From: JADHMP01 sp016779985
Lineage (GTDB): Bacteria > Bacteroidota > Bacteroidia > Flavobacteriales > Flavobacteriaceae
Direction: 5' to 3'
Assembly (NCBI GenBank): GCA_016779985.1
Contig: JADHMP010000007.1
Span: forward strand, 1 to 64,000
Length of the DNA stretch: 64,000 nt
Notes under the pieces: model-generated
The model's database searches: none
What the model saw: the letters and a program-made list of their open reading frames with translations, nothing else
Told to the model about the DNA's origin: nothing
Part shown: positions 19,040-27,378 of the stretch, one piece after another
How positions within the stretch are numbered: the stretch's first letter is position 1
Layout: the number at the start of each line of letters is the position of its first letter
Made by a program: the position numbers and the translations under genes

Positions 19040-19047
19040 CAAACATA
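19040..19047 (-). promoter_or_regulatory. -7 promoter element for gldB-gldC
   Basis: On the minus strand TATGTTTG matches TAnnTTTG and lies 24 bp ahead of the gldB ATG. It is only 2 bp from the opposing nadE element, so the two promoters must share the same DNA face and may compete. Confidence 0.5.
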
Positions 19048-19069
19048 CATGGTCTAATTGATTAAACTT

Positions 19070-19861
19070 ATGCAATCAACTGAAAAAATTATTGCCCACA
19101 TAGTACAATGGCTTGAGGATTATTTAGAAGAATCTAATCAGAAAGGTTTTGTGGTAGGTGTCTCTGGAGGCATCGATTCGGCTGTAACTTCAACACTTTG
19201 TGCAAAAACAAATAAACCTCTGTTGTGCCTCGAAATGCCAATTCAACAAGATGCTTCTCAGGTTAGCAGAGCGCAAAAGCATATTGAATGGCTTTGTAAA
19301 AACTATAGTAATGTTGAAGGAAAAACAATATCATTAAATGAGGTGTTTGAAAGCTTCCAAAATCAATTACCGATGAGTGAGAAAAAAGATCAACATCTCC
19401 TTAGTTTAGCAAATACTAGAGCTCGCTTTCGAATGAGTACGCTGTATTATTTTGCTGCTCTAGAAAATTATTTAGTGGCAGGAACAGGAAATAAAGTTGA
19501 AGATTTTGGAGTAGGTTTTTACACGAAATATGGTGACGGTGGAGTAGATATTAGTCCAATTGCCGACCTTATGAAATCTGAAGTCTATGCATTGGCAAAA
19601 TCTCTTGACATTATAAAGCCTATTCAAGAAGCAGCGCCAACAGACGGTCTCTGGTCCGATCAACGAACCGATGAAGATCAACTAGGAGCAACCTATGCAG
19701 AACTTGAGTGGGCCATGAAAGCCATAGAAAAAAATATTGATCCTCTCACTTTTAGTACAACAGAAAAAAGGGCTATGGCGGTATATCAAAACCATCATAA
19801 TAAAAGTAAGCACAAGATGCTCCCCATTCCAGTTTGTGAAATTCCAGAGAAATTTCGTTAA
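19070..19861 (+). CDS. nadE: NH3-dependent NAD+ synthetase
   Basis: NadE makes NAD+ from deamido-NAD+, ATP and ammonia. The PP-loop SGGIDSA lies near residue 33 and the typical GTGNKVEDFGVGFYTKYGDG region near residue 140, with the motif DGLWSDQRTDEDQLG following. There is no N-terminal glutaminase domain, so ammonia is used directly. I chose the ATG at 19070, giving MQSTEKI, over one 12 bp upstream because it fits family starts. Confidence 0.95.
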   Translation: MQSTEKIIAHIVQWLEDYLEESNQKGFVVGVSGGIDSAVTSTLCAKTNKPLLCLEMPIQQDASQVSRAQKHIEWLCKNYSNVEGKTISLNEVFESFQNQLPMSEKKDQHLLSLANTRARFRMSTLYYFAALENYLVAGTGNKVEDFGVGFYTKYGDGGVDISPIADLMKSEVYALAKSLDIIKPIQEAAPTDGLWSDQRTDEDQLGATYAELEWAMKAIEKNIDPLTFSTTEKRAMAVYQNHHNKSKHKMLPIPVCEIPEKFR

Positions 19862-19886
19862 TTTTTTCTTATATTTATATCCTAAC

Positions 19887-19894
19887 TAAATTTG
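19887..19894 (+). promoter_or_regulatory. -7 promoter element abutting the response-regulator start
   Basis: TAAATTTG matches TAnnTTTG and is only 6 bp from the ATG at 19901, implying a transcript that starts at or next to the start codon. Confidence 0.5.
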
Positions 19895-19900
19895 CCCTAA

Positions 19901-20533
19901 ATGATCCGAATCGCGCTATTAGATCCCTATCCCGTTGTGCATAAAGGTTTTAAGTCTTTTTTTAAAAAGACTCCTCATATTAGTATGGGAAAAGCCTTTA
20001 CCCTCACTGAAGATCTTTTTGAATTTCTAAAAGAAAATAGTATCGATATTATTTTTTGTGAAATGGACCTTGAGAATGAAAACCCTACTCTTCTCATTGA
20101 AAGGATAAAAAAAGAATATCCGAAAATATCTATTGTAATATATACTGGGATGCCTCAAGACATTTATGCAGTATCTCTATTGAAAGTAGGAGCCATTGGG
20201 TTTATTTCTAAGAAAAGTCTTGGCCGTGTAATAGTGCAAGCAATTGAAAGAATAAGCCGTTTCAATCGTTTTCCCATTGCTACCGATCATCGAAATGAAC
20301 TTAATTTCAATCTAGATTTAAATCGTCCCAGAAGTGCGTTTGGCAAACTTTCAAAAAGGGAGATTGAGGTGCTTCGCCTTATTGTTAAAGGATATCGCAA
20401 TGTAGAAATTAGCAACGAATTAGACATTCATCAAAAAACCGTAAACACCTATAAAAGTAGACTGATGAATAAACTAGGGGTGAAGAACTTGGTGAACCTA
20501 TATCAACATGCCATGAACCTTGAACTAATTTAA
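19901..20533 (+). CDS. NarL/LuxR-type response regulator with atypical receiver
   Basis: This is a 210-residue protein with a receiver-like domain (about residues 1-120) and a C-terminal LuxR-type helix-turn-helix (about residues 146-206, with KLSKREIEVLRLIVKGYRN). In the receiver, the residue at the end of strand 3 that should be the phosphorylated Asp is Glu54 (IIFCEMDL), and one of the two N-terminal acidic Mg ligands is Pro9 (LLDPYP). The conserved Thr and Lys (YTG, SKK) remain. Glu at this site often mimics the phosphorylated state, so the protein may be constitutively active or controlled without a kinase. No histidine kinase is adjacent. It converges on dnaG with overlapping stops. Confidence 0.85.
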   Translation: MIRIALLDPYPVVHKGFKSFFKKTPHISMGKAFTLTEDLFEFLKENSIDIIFCEMDLENENPTLLIERIKKEYPKISIVIYTGMPQDIYAVSLLKVGAIGFISKKSLGRVIVQAIERISRFNRFPIATDHRNELNFNLDLNRPRSAFGKLSKREIEVLRLIVKGYRNVEISNELDIHQKTVNTYKSRLMNKLGVKNLVNLYQHAMNLELI

Positions 20534-22494
20534 AGCACTCGATTCAGTTTTCGCGATAGGATTTTTTTTAGGTTTTGATATTGCATTATTTCCTCCAACA
20601 CTAAATTTGATTCCTTTTCACCTAAGTCCTCTTTAGTATTAGTCATTGCTTCTATCTTTTGATCAATTAATATGCGTCGAAGACTCAAAATAGTTTCACT
20701 AACCAATTGACCTACGCTAGCTTTTTTAGCTTTGACAAAGATATTTTTTTTGTCCCACTGGTGCAATTGATGCACTTCATCTTCTAATAGAAGATCAGAG
20801 AGAAGTTGCCCAAGGTTATCATTGCACTCTTGTAATAATTTTTCCATTATAACAGATCCTTCTGTTTGAAATGCTCCCATTAACAAATCATAAAGGGCTT
20901 GAAAATCTGAATTTACAAAGGCAATTTCGTCTTGTTGAAGATCTAAGAAAATTTTTTCGAATACTTTAGCTTTTATAATTTTAGGTTCTTCTTCAAGAAC
21001 ACCCTCCTCATTAGCAGTAAGAAATATTTCATCAAAATCTACTTCCTCGTTGCCGTAATAAAGTAAAATACTGATAAGTTGCTTTTCTAAATGTGGAAGT
21101 GCTTGAGTCGTTAAATCATCTGTTCTCGGTGTCTTGACCACTTCAAAGTCTGATCCTTGAGGCTGCAGCGGTCTTGTTTTTTTTTCCTTTTTCTGTTTAT
21201 TTATTACTTGTGCTAAAGTATTAAACAACACATTTTCAGAAACATCTAGAAGGGTTGCACATCTTTTGATGTAAAGTTCCTGTTGAATAAGATCAGGAAT
21301 TTTAGCAATACTTTGAACTATCTCTCTAATGGTTTGTGCTTTTTTTACGGGGTCATCACCACTTTCTTGAATTAGTAAATTGGTTTTATATTGAATAAAG
21401 TCTTGAGCATTATTCTCTAAAAAATCTGTTAACTCCTCTAAATTTTTCTTTTGGGCAAAGCTATCGGGATCTTCACCATCTGGAAACGAACAAACCCGAA
21501 CATTCATACCTTGCTCTAAAATGAGATCAACACCTCTCAAAGCAGCTCGTGTTCCGGCAGCATCTCCATCAAATAGGACCACCATGTTTTGTGTTAGGCG
21601 CCTAATCAGTCGAATTTGATCTGGAGTGAGTGCTGTTCCAGAGGAGGCCACCACATTTTGTATCCCACTTTGATACATTTGAATTACATCGGTGTAGCCC
21701 TCTACTAAATAAGCTAAATCATTTTTAGCTATGGCTTGTTTCCCTTCAAAAAGGCCATATAATACTTTGCTTTTATGATAAATGTCACTCTCTGGAGAAT
21801 TTAAATATTTAGCTGTTTTTATATTTTTAGAAAGTATGCGACCTCCAAATCCTTGAACCCGCCCTGCCATAGATCGAATTGGAAATATGACCCGCGCCCT
21901 AAATCGATCAATTGAACCCCGTTCATTTTTAATAATGAGTCCACTTTTTTCTAAAAACGATTCACTATACCCTGCTTTGGTGGTAGATTTATGTAAAGCC
22001 GTTTTATCATCTAGTGCATAACCTAATCCAAAATGTTTCATTGTTGACTCCGAAAAGCCTCTAGATTCAAAATAGGTTTTTCCTATCGCTTTACCTTCTT
22101 GAGTTTCAAATAGGTTTTTTTCGAAATATTCTTGAGCAAATTGAGACACTAAAAACAAGCTTTCTTTTTCATTCGCTTGTTCTTTTTGAGCATCTGTTTG
22201 AATGGTTTCCTCAATTTCAATATTGTATTTTTTGGCTAGATATCGAATAGCCTCAGGATAGGTGAAATGCTCGTGCTCCATCAAAAAAGCAACAACATTG
22301 CCCCCTTTTCCACTACTAAAATCTTTCCAAATTTGTTTGACTGGAGAAACCATAAAACTTGGAGTTCGTTCTTGAGAAAAAGGACTCAACCCCTTGTAGT
22401 TTGAGCCTGATTTTTTTAAGGACACAAAATCTCCTATAACCTCTTCTACTCGGGCGGTTTGGTATACATCATCTATGGTTGACCTGCTAATCAA
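20530..22494 (-). CDS. dnaG: DNA primase DnaG lacking zinc ligands
   Basis: DnaG synthesises RNA primers for replication. The N-terminal domain aligns with the CHC2 zinc-binding domain but has lost all four metal ligands: the positions are Ser37, Ser40, Asp58 and Ser61 (GLSPFSQERTPSF and WKDFSSGKGG). The TOPRIM core is intact, with LVEGYTDV near residue 264 and VLFDGDAAG near residue 310. The 654-residue length is normal, ending in a helical DnaB-interaction region. From memory, this loss is shared with other Flavobacteriia, so it is probably functional rather than decay. Confidence 0.95.
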   Translation of the reverse strand: MISRSTIDDVYQTARVEEVIGDFVSLKKSGSNYKGLSPFSQERTPSFMVSPVKQIWKDFSSGKGGNVVAFLMEHEHFTYPEAIRYLAKKYNIEIEETIQTDAQKEQANEKESLFLVSQFAQEYFEKNLFETQEGKAIGKTYFESRGFSESTMKHFGLGYALDDKTALHKSTTKAGYSESFLEKSGLIIKNERGSIDRFRARVIFPIRSMAGRVQGFGGRILSKNIKTAKYLNSPESDIYHKSKVLYGLFEGKQAIAKNDLAYLVEGYTDVIQMYQSGIQNVVASSGTALTPDQIRLIRRLTQNMVVLFDGDAAGTRAALRGVDLILEQGMNVRVCSFPDGEDPDSFAQKKNLEELTDFLENNAQDFIQYKTNLLIQESGDDPVKKAQTIREIVQSIAKIPDLIQQELYIKRCATLLDVSENVLFNTLAQVINKQKKEKKTRPLQPQGSDFEVVKTPRTDDLTTQALPHLEKQLISILLYYGNEEVDFDEIFLTANEEGVLEEEPKIIKAKVFEKIFLDLQQDEIAFVNSDFQALYDLLMGAFQTEGSVIMEKLLQECNDNLGQLLSDLLLEDEVHQLHQWDKKNIFVKAKKASVGQLVSETILSLRRILIDQKIEAMTNTKEDLGEKESNLVLEEIMQYQNLKKILSRKLNRVL

Positions 22495-22547
22495 TACAGC
22501 TTTTTTATGAAAATAAAGAATTTTAATTTGTTCTATCCATTACAGAA

Positions 22548-23525
22548 TCAAATTTTGCGTTCAATTACGTAGTTTACCATAAGAGTCAGAGCTACCCTAA
22601 ATTCATTATTTGGAAAACCATCTAAAACAGCTAAGGCTTCTTCTCTATAGAATTGCATCTTTTCAATTGCAAACTCTAATCCCCCTTCTTGCTTCACTTT
22701 ATCGATTACTTCTCGCACTCTTCTTTTGTCCCTATTGTGGTTTTTGATTGAATTGATCAGCCATCGTTTGTCTTTTGAACCTACCTTATTTAAGGTATAA
22801 ATTAAAGGAAGAGTCATTTTTTGTTCTTTAATATCGATTCCTGTAGGCTTACCAATATTTCTTGAACCATAGTCAAATAAGTCATCTTTGATCTGAAATG
22901 CCATTCCTATGAGCTCTCCAAAATGATGCATTTTAGCCACATCTTCTGCTGATGCGTTCACAGTCTGGGCACCCATTGCACAACAAGAGGCCAGCAAAGC
23001 AGCTGTTTTTTGTCTGATAATTTCATAATAGACTGACTCAGTAATATTTAGATCTCTTGCTTTTTCAATTTGTAATAATTCCCCTTGACTCATTTCTCGA
23101 ACAGCAACAGATATAATTTGTAGTAAATCAAAGTCCTCATTTTCTATAGAAAGCAGTAGGCCCTTAGAAAGTAAATAATCCCCAACCAAAACGGCAATTT
23201 TATTTTTCCATAGTGCATTTAGTGAAAAGAATCCTCTTCTTTTATAGCTATCGTCCACTACATCGTCATGAACCAAAGTGGCAGTATGAATGAGTTCAAT
23301 TACTGAAGCGCCTCTGTAGGACCGTTCTGTTATTTTTCCTTCTCCAAGCAGTTTAGCTACCAAAAAAACTAACATTGGTCGCATTTGTTTCCCTTTTCTA
23401 TTGACAATAAAGTGTGTAATTCGATTAAGCAGAGCTACTTTGGAAGACATGGACTGAGAAAATTTTTTCTCAAACATTTCCATTTCTTGGTAAATGGGTT
23501 TCTTGATTTTTTCAATTGTCTTCAT
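22548..23525 (-). CDS. Trans-isoprenyl diphosphate synthase (polyprenyl synthetase)
   Basis: This 325-residue all-helical enzyme condenses isopentenyl diphosphate onto allylic diphosphates to make a long prenyl chain, probably the side chain of menaquinone. The first Asp-rich motif LVHDDVVDDS lies near residue 88 and the second, DDLFDYGSR, near residue 213. Product length cannot be read reliably from sequence. A clear promoter element lies 8 bp upstream. The mevalonate genes at 56021-58024 would supply its substrate. Confidence 0.92.
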   Translation of the reverse strand: MKTIEKIKKPIYQEMEMFEKKFSQSMSSKVALLNRITHFIVNRKGKQMRPMLVFLVAKLLGEGKITERSYRGASVIELIHTATLVHDDVVDDSYKRRGFFSLNALWKNKIAVLVGDYLLSKGLLLSIENEDFDLLQIISVAVREMSQGELLQIEKARDLNITESVYYEIIRQKTAALLASCCAMGAQTVNASAEDVAKMHHFGELIGMAFQIKDDLFDYGSRNIGKPTGIDIKEQKMTLPLIYTLNKVGSKDKRWLINSIKNHNRDKRRVREVIDKVKQEGGLEFAIEKMQFYREEALAVLDGFPNNEFRVALTLMVNYVIERKI

Positions 23526-23533
23526 AAGTCGTT

Positions 23534-23541
23534 CAAAGATA
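23534..23541 (-). promoter_or_regulatory. -7 promoter element for the polyprenyl synthase
   Basis: TATCTTTG on the minus strand matches TAnnTTTG exactly and is 8 bp from the ATG, giving a very short or absent leader. Confidence 0.55.
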
Positions 23542-23582
23542 TTATTTCTGTTTGGGACGAAATCAAATAATATACAAAATCC

Positions 23583-24626
23583 CTATGAACCCACCTTGTT
23601 GGCCAATTGTCCACAGGCTGCATCAATATCTCCTCCTCTGGAGCGTCTAAAAGTAACGGGGATTCTTGATTTTTCTAGGGCAGAAACATAGTGTTGAATG
23701 GCAGTTGAAGAAGCCGCCTCAAAACCTGTTCCCTCCACAGGATTGTATTCTATGAGGTTGACCTTACAAGGTATTTGCTTACAAAAAGCTACTAGAGCAT
23801 TAATATCTATTTGGCTGTCATTAATATGCTTCCATACTACATATTCGTATGTAATGATTTGTCCTGTGTGCTCAGCCCAATAACGCAAAGACTCCTGAAG
23901 GTCAGTCAAAGTGATTTTTTTAGTAAAGGGCATGATTTGCTCTCTAATCTCTTGGCGGGCACTATGGAGTGATACAGCCAATCGAAACCGAACTTTGTCA
24001 TCTGCCATTTTTTTAATCATTTTAGGAATCCCTGAGGTAGATAATGTGATACGTCGTGGAGAAAGGCCTAACCCCTTAGCATCAGTAATTTTGTCAATGG
24101 CCAATACTACATTTTTATAATTCATCAATGGTTCTCCCATACCCATAAATACAATATTAGAGAGCGGTCTTTTATAATAGGCTCTACTTTGTTGATCTAT
24201 AGTAAAAACTTGATCAAATATTTCATCAGCATTCAAGTTTCTTAAACGTTTCAACTGGGCGGTAGCGCAAAACTGGCAGTCTAAACTGCATCCTACTTGA
24301 GAAGAAATACATGCTGTAGTTCTTGATGCAGATGGAATCAAGACAGATTCCACCATTAAACCGTCATGTAATTTGACGGCATTTTTTATAGTTCCGTCTT
24401 CACTACGCTGTTGCAAATCAATAGCCACAGGGAAAAATTCAAAATGAGACTCCAGTAAACCTCTGAGAGATTTAGACAAATTGGTCATTTCATCAAAATT
24501 ATGAACCCCTTTTTGCCACAACCATTGATAAATTTGAGCTGATCGATAGGTCGCTTGCCCATGACTTTCTAAAAAAACAGATAGATCTTCTTTAGATAAA
24601 GAGCGAATGTCTTTTTTAGAAACCAA
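23583..24626 (-). CDS. rlmN: Dual-specificity RNA methyltransferase RlmN
   Basis: RlmN is the radical-SAM enzyme that methylates C2 of A2503 in 23S rRNA and A37 of some tRNAs. The 4Fe-4S motif CSLDCQFC lies near residue 112, and the methyl-carrying Cys in AACGQL is near residue 340. Other family motifs such as FMGMGEPLMNY are intact. The start codon is TTG at 24624-24626. The gene lies 30 bp downstream of queA in the same direction, so the two RNA-modification genes are likely co-transcribed. Confidence 0.96.
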   Translation of the reverse strand: MVSKKDIRSLSKEDLSVFLESHGQATYRSAQIYQWLWQKGVHNFDEMTNLSKSLRGLLESHFEFFPVAIDLQQRSEDGTIKNAVKLHDGLMVESVLIPSASRTTACISSQVGCSLDCQFCATAQLKRLRNLNADEIFDQVFTIDQQSRAYYKRPLSNIVFMGMGEPLMNYKNVVLAIDKITDAKGLGLSPRRITLSTSGIPKMIKKMADDKVRFRLAVSLHSARQEIREQIMPFTKKITLTDLQESLRYWAEHTGQIITYEYVVWKHINDSQIDINALVAFCKQIPCKVNLIEYNPVEGTGFEAASSTAIQHYVSALEKSRIPVTFRRSRGGDIDAACGQLANKVGS

Positions 24627-24656
24627 CTTGTCTTGTTTTAATAGAATGAAACAGAA

Positions 24657-25706
24657 CTACAAAATGAGCATTGCATCTCCATAGCTGTAAAAATTATATT
24701 TTTCTTTTATAGCAATTTGGTAGGCGTGCTTGATAAATTTATCATCAGCAAAAGCAGAAACCATCATCAACAATGTTGATTTTGGAGTATGGAAATTAGT
24801 GATCATACAATTTGCAATCGAAAACTCATAAGGAGGAAAAATAAACTTGTGTGTCCAACCGCTATAATCATTTAGCATACGGCCGGAAGAGACAGAACTT
24901 TCCAAAGCGCGCATTACCGTTGTTCCAACAGCACAAATTCTCTTTTTATTGCTCTTAGCTGCATTGACTTTATCAACGGCAACTTTATCGATGATCAATT
25001 CCTCAGAATCCATTTTGTGTTTAGAAAGGTCTTCAACTTCAACTGGACTAAAGGTTCCAAGTCCCACGTGAAGTGTAATTTCTGCAAGATCAATCCCTTT
25101 AATTTCCATACGCTTCAATAAATGTTTAGAAAAGTGTAAGCCCGCGGTGGGTGCTGCTACGGCCCCTTCATGTTTGGCGTATATGGTTTGATAGCGCTCC
25201 TCATCTTGTGATTCAACAGGGCGCTTTATGTATTTGGGCAATGGGGTTTGTCCTAATTCTTTGAGCTTAGTTCTAAATTCAGCATAAGAACCATCAAATA
25301 AAAAACGAAGTGTCCTACCCCTAGACGTGGTATTATCAATCACCTCAGCCACTAAACTTTCATCATTGCCAAAATATAACTTATTTCCAATCCTTATTTT
25401 TCTGGCTGGGTCAACAAGCACATCCCATAGACGTTGTTCTTGATTAAGCTCCCTTAGAAGAAATACTTCAATTCGAGCTCCTGTTTTTTCTTTGTTCCCA
25501 AAAAGGCGTGCTGGAAAAACTTTTGTATTATTTAAGACAACCACATCACCTTGATCAAAATAGTTAATGACGTCTTTAAAAGTTTGGTGTTCAATAGTCT
25601 GTTCTGCTCTATTAAGCACCATTAAACGTGCTTCATCTCTGTCAGATGCTGGATGTTGCGCTAATAGTGAGTTAGGTAGATTGAAATCAAAATCTGATAG
25701 TTTCAT
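24657..25706 (-). CDS. queA: S-adenosylmethionine:tRNA ribosyltransferase-isomerase
   Basis: QueA transfers and rearranges the ribosyl group of SAM to make epoxyqueuosine in tRNA. The N-terminal FDFNLPNSLLAQHPA and the motif HEGAVAAPTAGLHF near residue 180 are diagnostic, as is MITNFHTPKSTLLMMVSAF near the end. The length (349 residues) is normal. It has its own promoter element at 25724-25731 rather than depending on aroA. Confidence 0.96.
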   Translation of the reverse strand: MKLSDFDFNLPNSLLAQHPASDRDEARLMVLNRAEQTIEHQTFKDVINYFDQGDVVVLNNTKVFPARLFGNKEKTGARIEVFLLRELNQEQRLWDVLVDPARKIRIGNKLYFGNDESLVAEVIDNTTSRGRTLRFLFDGSYAEFRTKLKELGQTPLPKYIKRPVESQDEERYQTIYAKHEGAVAAPTAGLHFSKHLLKRMEIKGIDLAEITLHVGLGTFSPVEVEDLSKHKMDSEELIIDKVAVDKVNAAKSNKKRICAVGTTVMRALESSVSSGRMLNDYSGWTHKFIFPPYEFSIANCMITNFHTPKSTLLMMVSAFADDKFIKHAYQIAIKEKYNFYSYGDAMLIL

Positions 25707-25723
25707 AAAAATAATTTAGGCTG

Positions 25724-25731
25724 CAAATATA
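25724..25731 (-). promoter_or_regulatory. -7 promoter element for queA-rlmN
   Basis: TATATTTG on the minus strand matches TAnnTTTG and lies 17 bp ahead of the queA ATG, with a TTGACA-like -33 about 21 bp further upstream. Confidence 0.55.
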
Positions 25732-25770
25732 AGTTTCCCAACTAGGGGATGTCAAGTAAAAGTAGAATTA

Positions 25771-26988
25771 TTAATGAATTTCAAATTGAAGAGTTTTCAA
25801 ATCTTCCCAATATGTGGGATATGATTTTGAAACCACTCCTGAATCTTCAATAATAAGTGGTGTTTTTATAGCCAATGGTGCAAATGCTAATGCCATCCTA
25901 TGATCATTATAGGTTGAAATACTCATCCCCTCTATAAAATTACTTCCTGAGCTTAGGTGCAGGCTATTTTCTGTCACTTCAATCTTTGCTCCCACTTTAG
26001 ATAATTCTTCTTTTAGCGCTACCAATCGATCTGTTTCTTTAATTTTTAGTGTATGAAGTCCAAAAAGAGTACAAGGTATCCCTAATCCAAAACAAGAAAC
26101 AGCGATAGTTTGAGCAATGTCGGGCATACTTGTGAGATCAAGTTCAATAGGTACCGTGTGCTGTATAGTTTTTTTTTCTAGCACAAGTGTTGCTCCATCG
26201 ATTCGACTTACCACACCCAAATTTTCATAAATTTTCATCAAACCAGCATCTCCTTGGATACTATCAGGTTTAAAGGATTGTAATTCAATTTTGGCTTTTT
26301 TAGCTAGTGCCACTATACTAAAAAAATAAGAGGCTGAGCTCCAATCTGATTCTACACTATGAGCGGTAGAAACTACCCTTTGTGTAGGTGAAATTTCGAT
26401 GATTTGCCCCTCAAACGAAACCTCAATACCAAGAGACTCTAACAACGATTGTGTCATTTTTAAGTAGGGCATAGAGGTGATTTTGCCTTCTAAGGTGATT
26501 GACAAACCATTTTCCAATCGAGGAGCTATCAACATCAGAGCAGTGATATATTGGCTGCTAACTTGAGCCGGGAGAGTGACTTTGTTTTTATGTAAATCAG
26601 TCCCATGAATAATTAAGGGTGGAAACCCTTCTAGGTTTTGATATTCAATTTTAGCCCCTAGGCTTCGAAGAGCTTCAACTAATATTTTGATGGGGCGTTC
26701 TTGCATTCTTTTTGAACCTGTCAATACAACGTTTCTTCCTTTTTGAAAGGCAAAATATGCTGTTAAAAAGCGCATAGCTGTCCCTGCATGGTGCACGTCT
26801 ATGAGATTTGAATCACTTGTGAGTGCTTTTCTCATAGCCACACTGTCATCTGATTCTGAACCGTTTTTAATGACAATCTCAGGATAAAGCGCCTGTAATA
26901 AAAGTAATCTGTTGGTCTCACTTTTTGAACCCGTAATTTGTAATTCTCCTTCGCAGATTGAAGAAGGATGAGAAAGGTGAAGCTTCAT
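25771..26988 (-). CDS. aroA: 3-phosphoshikimate 1-carboxyvinyltransferase (EPSP synthase)
   Basis: AroA condenses shikimate-3-phosphate with phosphoenolpyruvate in aromatic amino-acid synthesis. Family features include GSKSETNRLLLLQAL near residue 21, the AGTAMRFL motif near residue 68, and KETDRL and NDHRMAL in the C-terminal half. At 405 residues it is slightly short compared with about 427 in E. coli, as is common in Bacteroidetes. It follows the MazG-like gene by 9 bp, so the two are probably one transcript. Confidence 0.95.
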   Translation of the reverse strand: MKLHLSHPSSICEGELQITGSKSETNRLLLLQALYPEIVIKNGSESDDSVAMRKALTSDSNLIDVHHAGTAMRFLTAYFAFQKGRNVVLTGSKRMQERPIKILVEALRSLGAKIEYQNLEGFPPLIIHGTDLHKNKVTLPAQVSSQYITALMLIAPRLENGLSITLEGKITSMPYLKMTQSLLESLGIEVSFEGQIIEISPTQRVVSTAHSVESDWSSASYFFSIVALAKKAKIELQSFKPDSIQGDAGLMKIYENLGVVSRIDGATLVLEKKTIQHTVPIELDLTSMPDIAQTIAVSCFGLGIPCTLFGLHTLKIKETDRLVALKEELSKVGAKIEVTENSLHLSSGSNFIEGMSISTYNDHRMALAFAPLAIKTPLIIEDSGVVSKSYPTYWEDLKTLQFEIH

Positions 26989-26997
26989 AAAAAGGCT

Positions 26998-27327
26998 TTA
27001 ACGCTTTAGCTTTGGATTATTTTGATGTCTATGGTGGTCTCTCTCAGATTTGAGGTTTAATTTTTTATCAAATGCCTCTTGGAGGTCAATCCCTGTTTGA
27101 TTCGCTAGGCAAAGAACAACAAATAAAACGTCGGCTAATTCTTCCCCTAAGTCTACTTTAGCATCACTATCCTTTTCAGATTGTTCTCCGTAGCGTCTTG
27201 CTATGACCCGTGCTACTTCACCCACTTCTTCAGTAAGTTGAGCCATGTTAGTGAGTTCATTAAAATAGCGCACACCATGGTTTTGAATCCATTGGTCAAC
27301 AGCTTGTTGAGCGTTTTTGATATTCAT
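26998..27327 (-). CDS. MazG-like nucleotide pyrophosphohydrolase
   Basis: This is a 109-residue all-alpha NTP pyrophosphatase of the MazG superfamily. The metal-binding pattern is visible as EEVGEVAR near residue 30 and EELADVLFVVLCLAN near residue 62. Such enzymes hydrolyse non-canonical or surplus NTPs to NMP and pyrophosphate; the substrate here is unknown. The gene has a -7 element only 4 bp from its ATG and a perfect palindrome over the -33 region. Confidence 0.88.
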   Translation of the reverse strand: MNIKNAQQAVDQWIQNHGVRYFNELTNMAQLTEEVGEVARVIARRYGEQSEKDSDAKVDLGEELADVLFVVLCLANQTGIDLQEAFDKKLNLKSERDHHRHQNNPKLKR

Positions 27328-27331
27328 TTTT

Positions 27332-27339
27332 CAAAAATA
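27332..27339 (-). promoter_or_regulatory. -7 promoter element 4 bp from the mazG-like start codon
   Basis: TATTTTTG on the minus strand matches TAnnTTTG. With only 4 bp to the ATG the transcript is predicted to be leaderless. Confidence 0.5.
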
Positions 27340-27353
27340 CCATAAAAGTTTCA

Positions 27354-27368
27354 ATCAGACCGTCTGAT
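27354..27368. promoter_or_regulatory. 15-bp perfect palindrome, possible operator
   Basis: ATCAGAC and its exact reverse complement GTCTGAT flank a single central base. The palindrome lies between the HAD phosphatase stop and the mazG-like gene, centred about 34 bp ahead of that gene, over the expected -33 region. It could be a dimeric-repressor site or part of a transcript end; no T-run follows it on the minus strand. Confidence 0.4.
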
Positions 27369-27378
27369 GCAAATCCTT

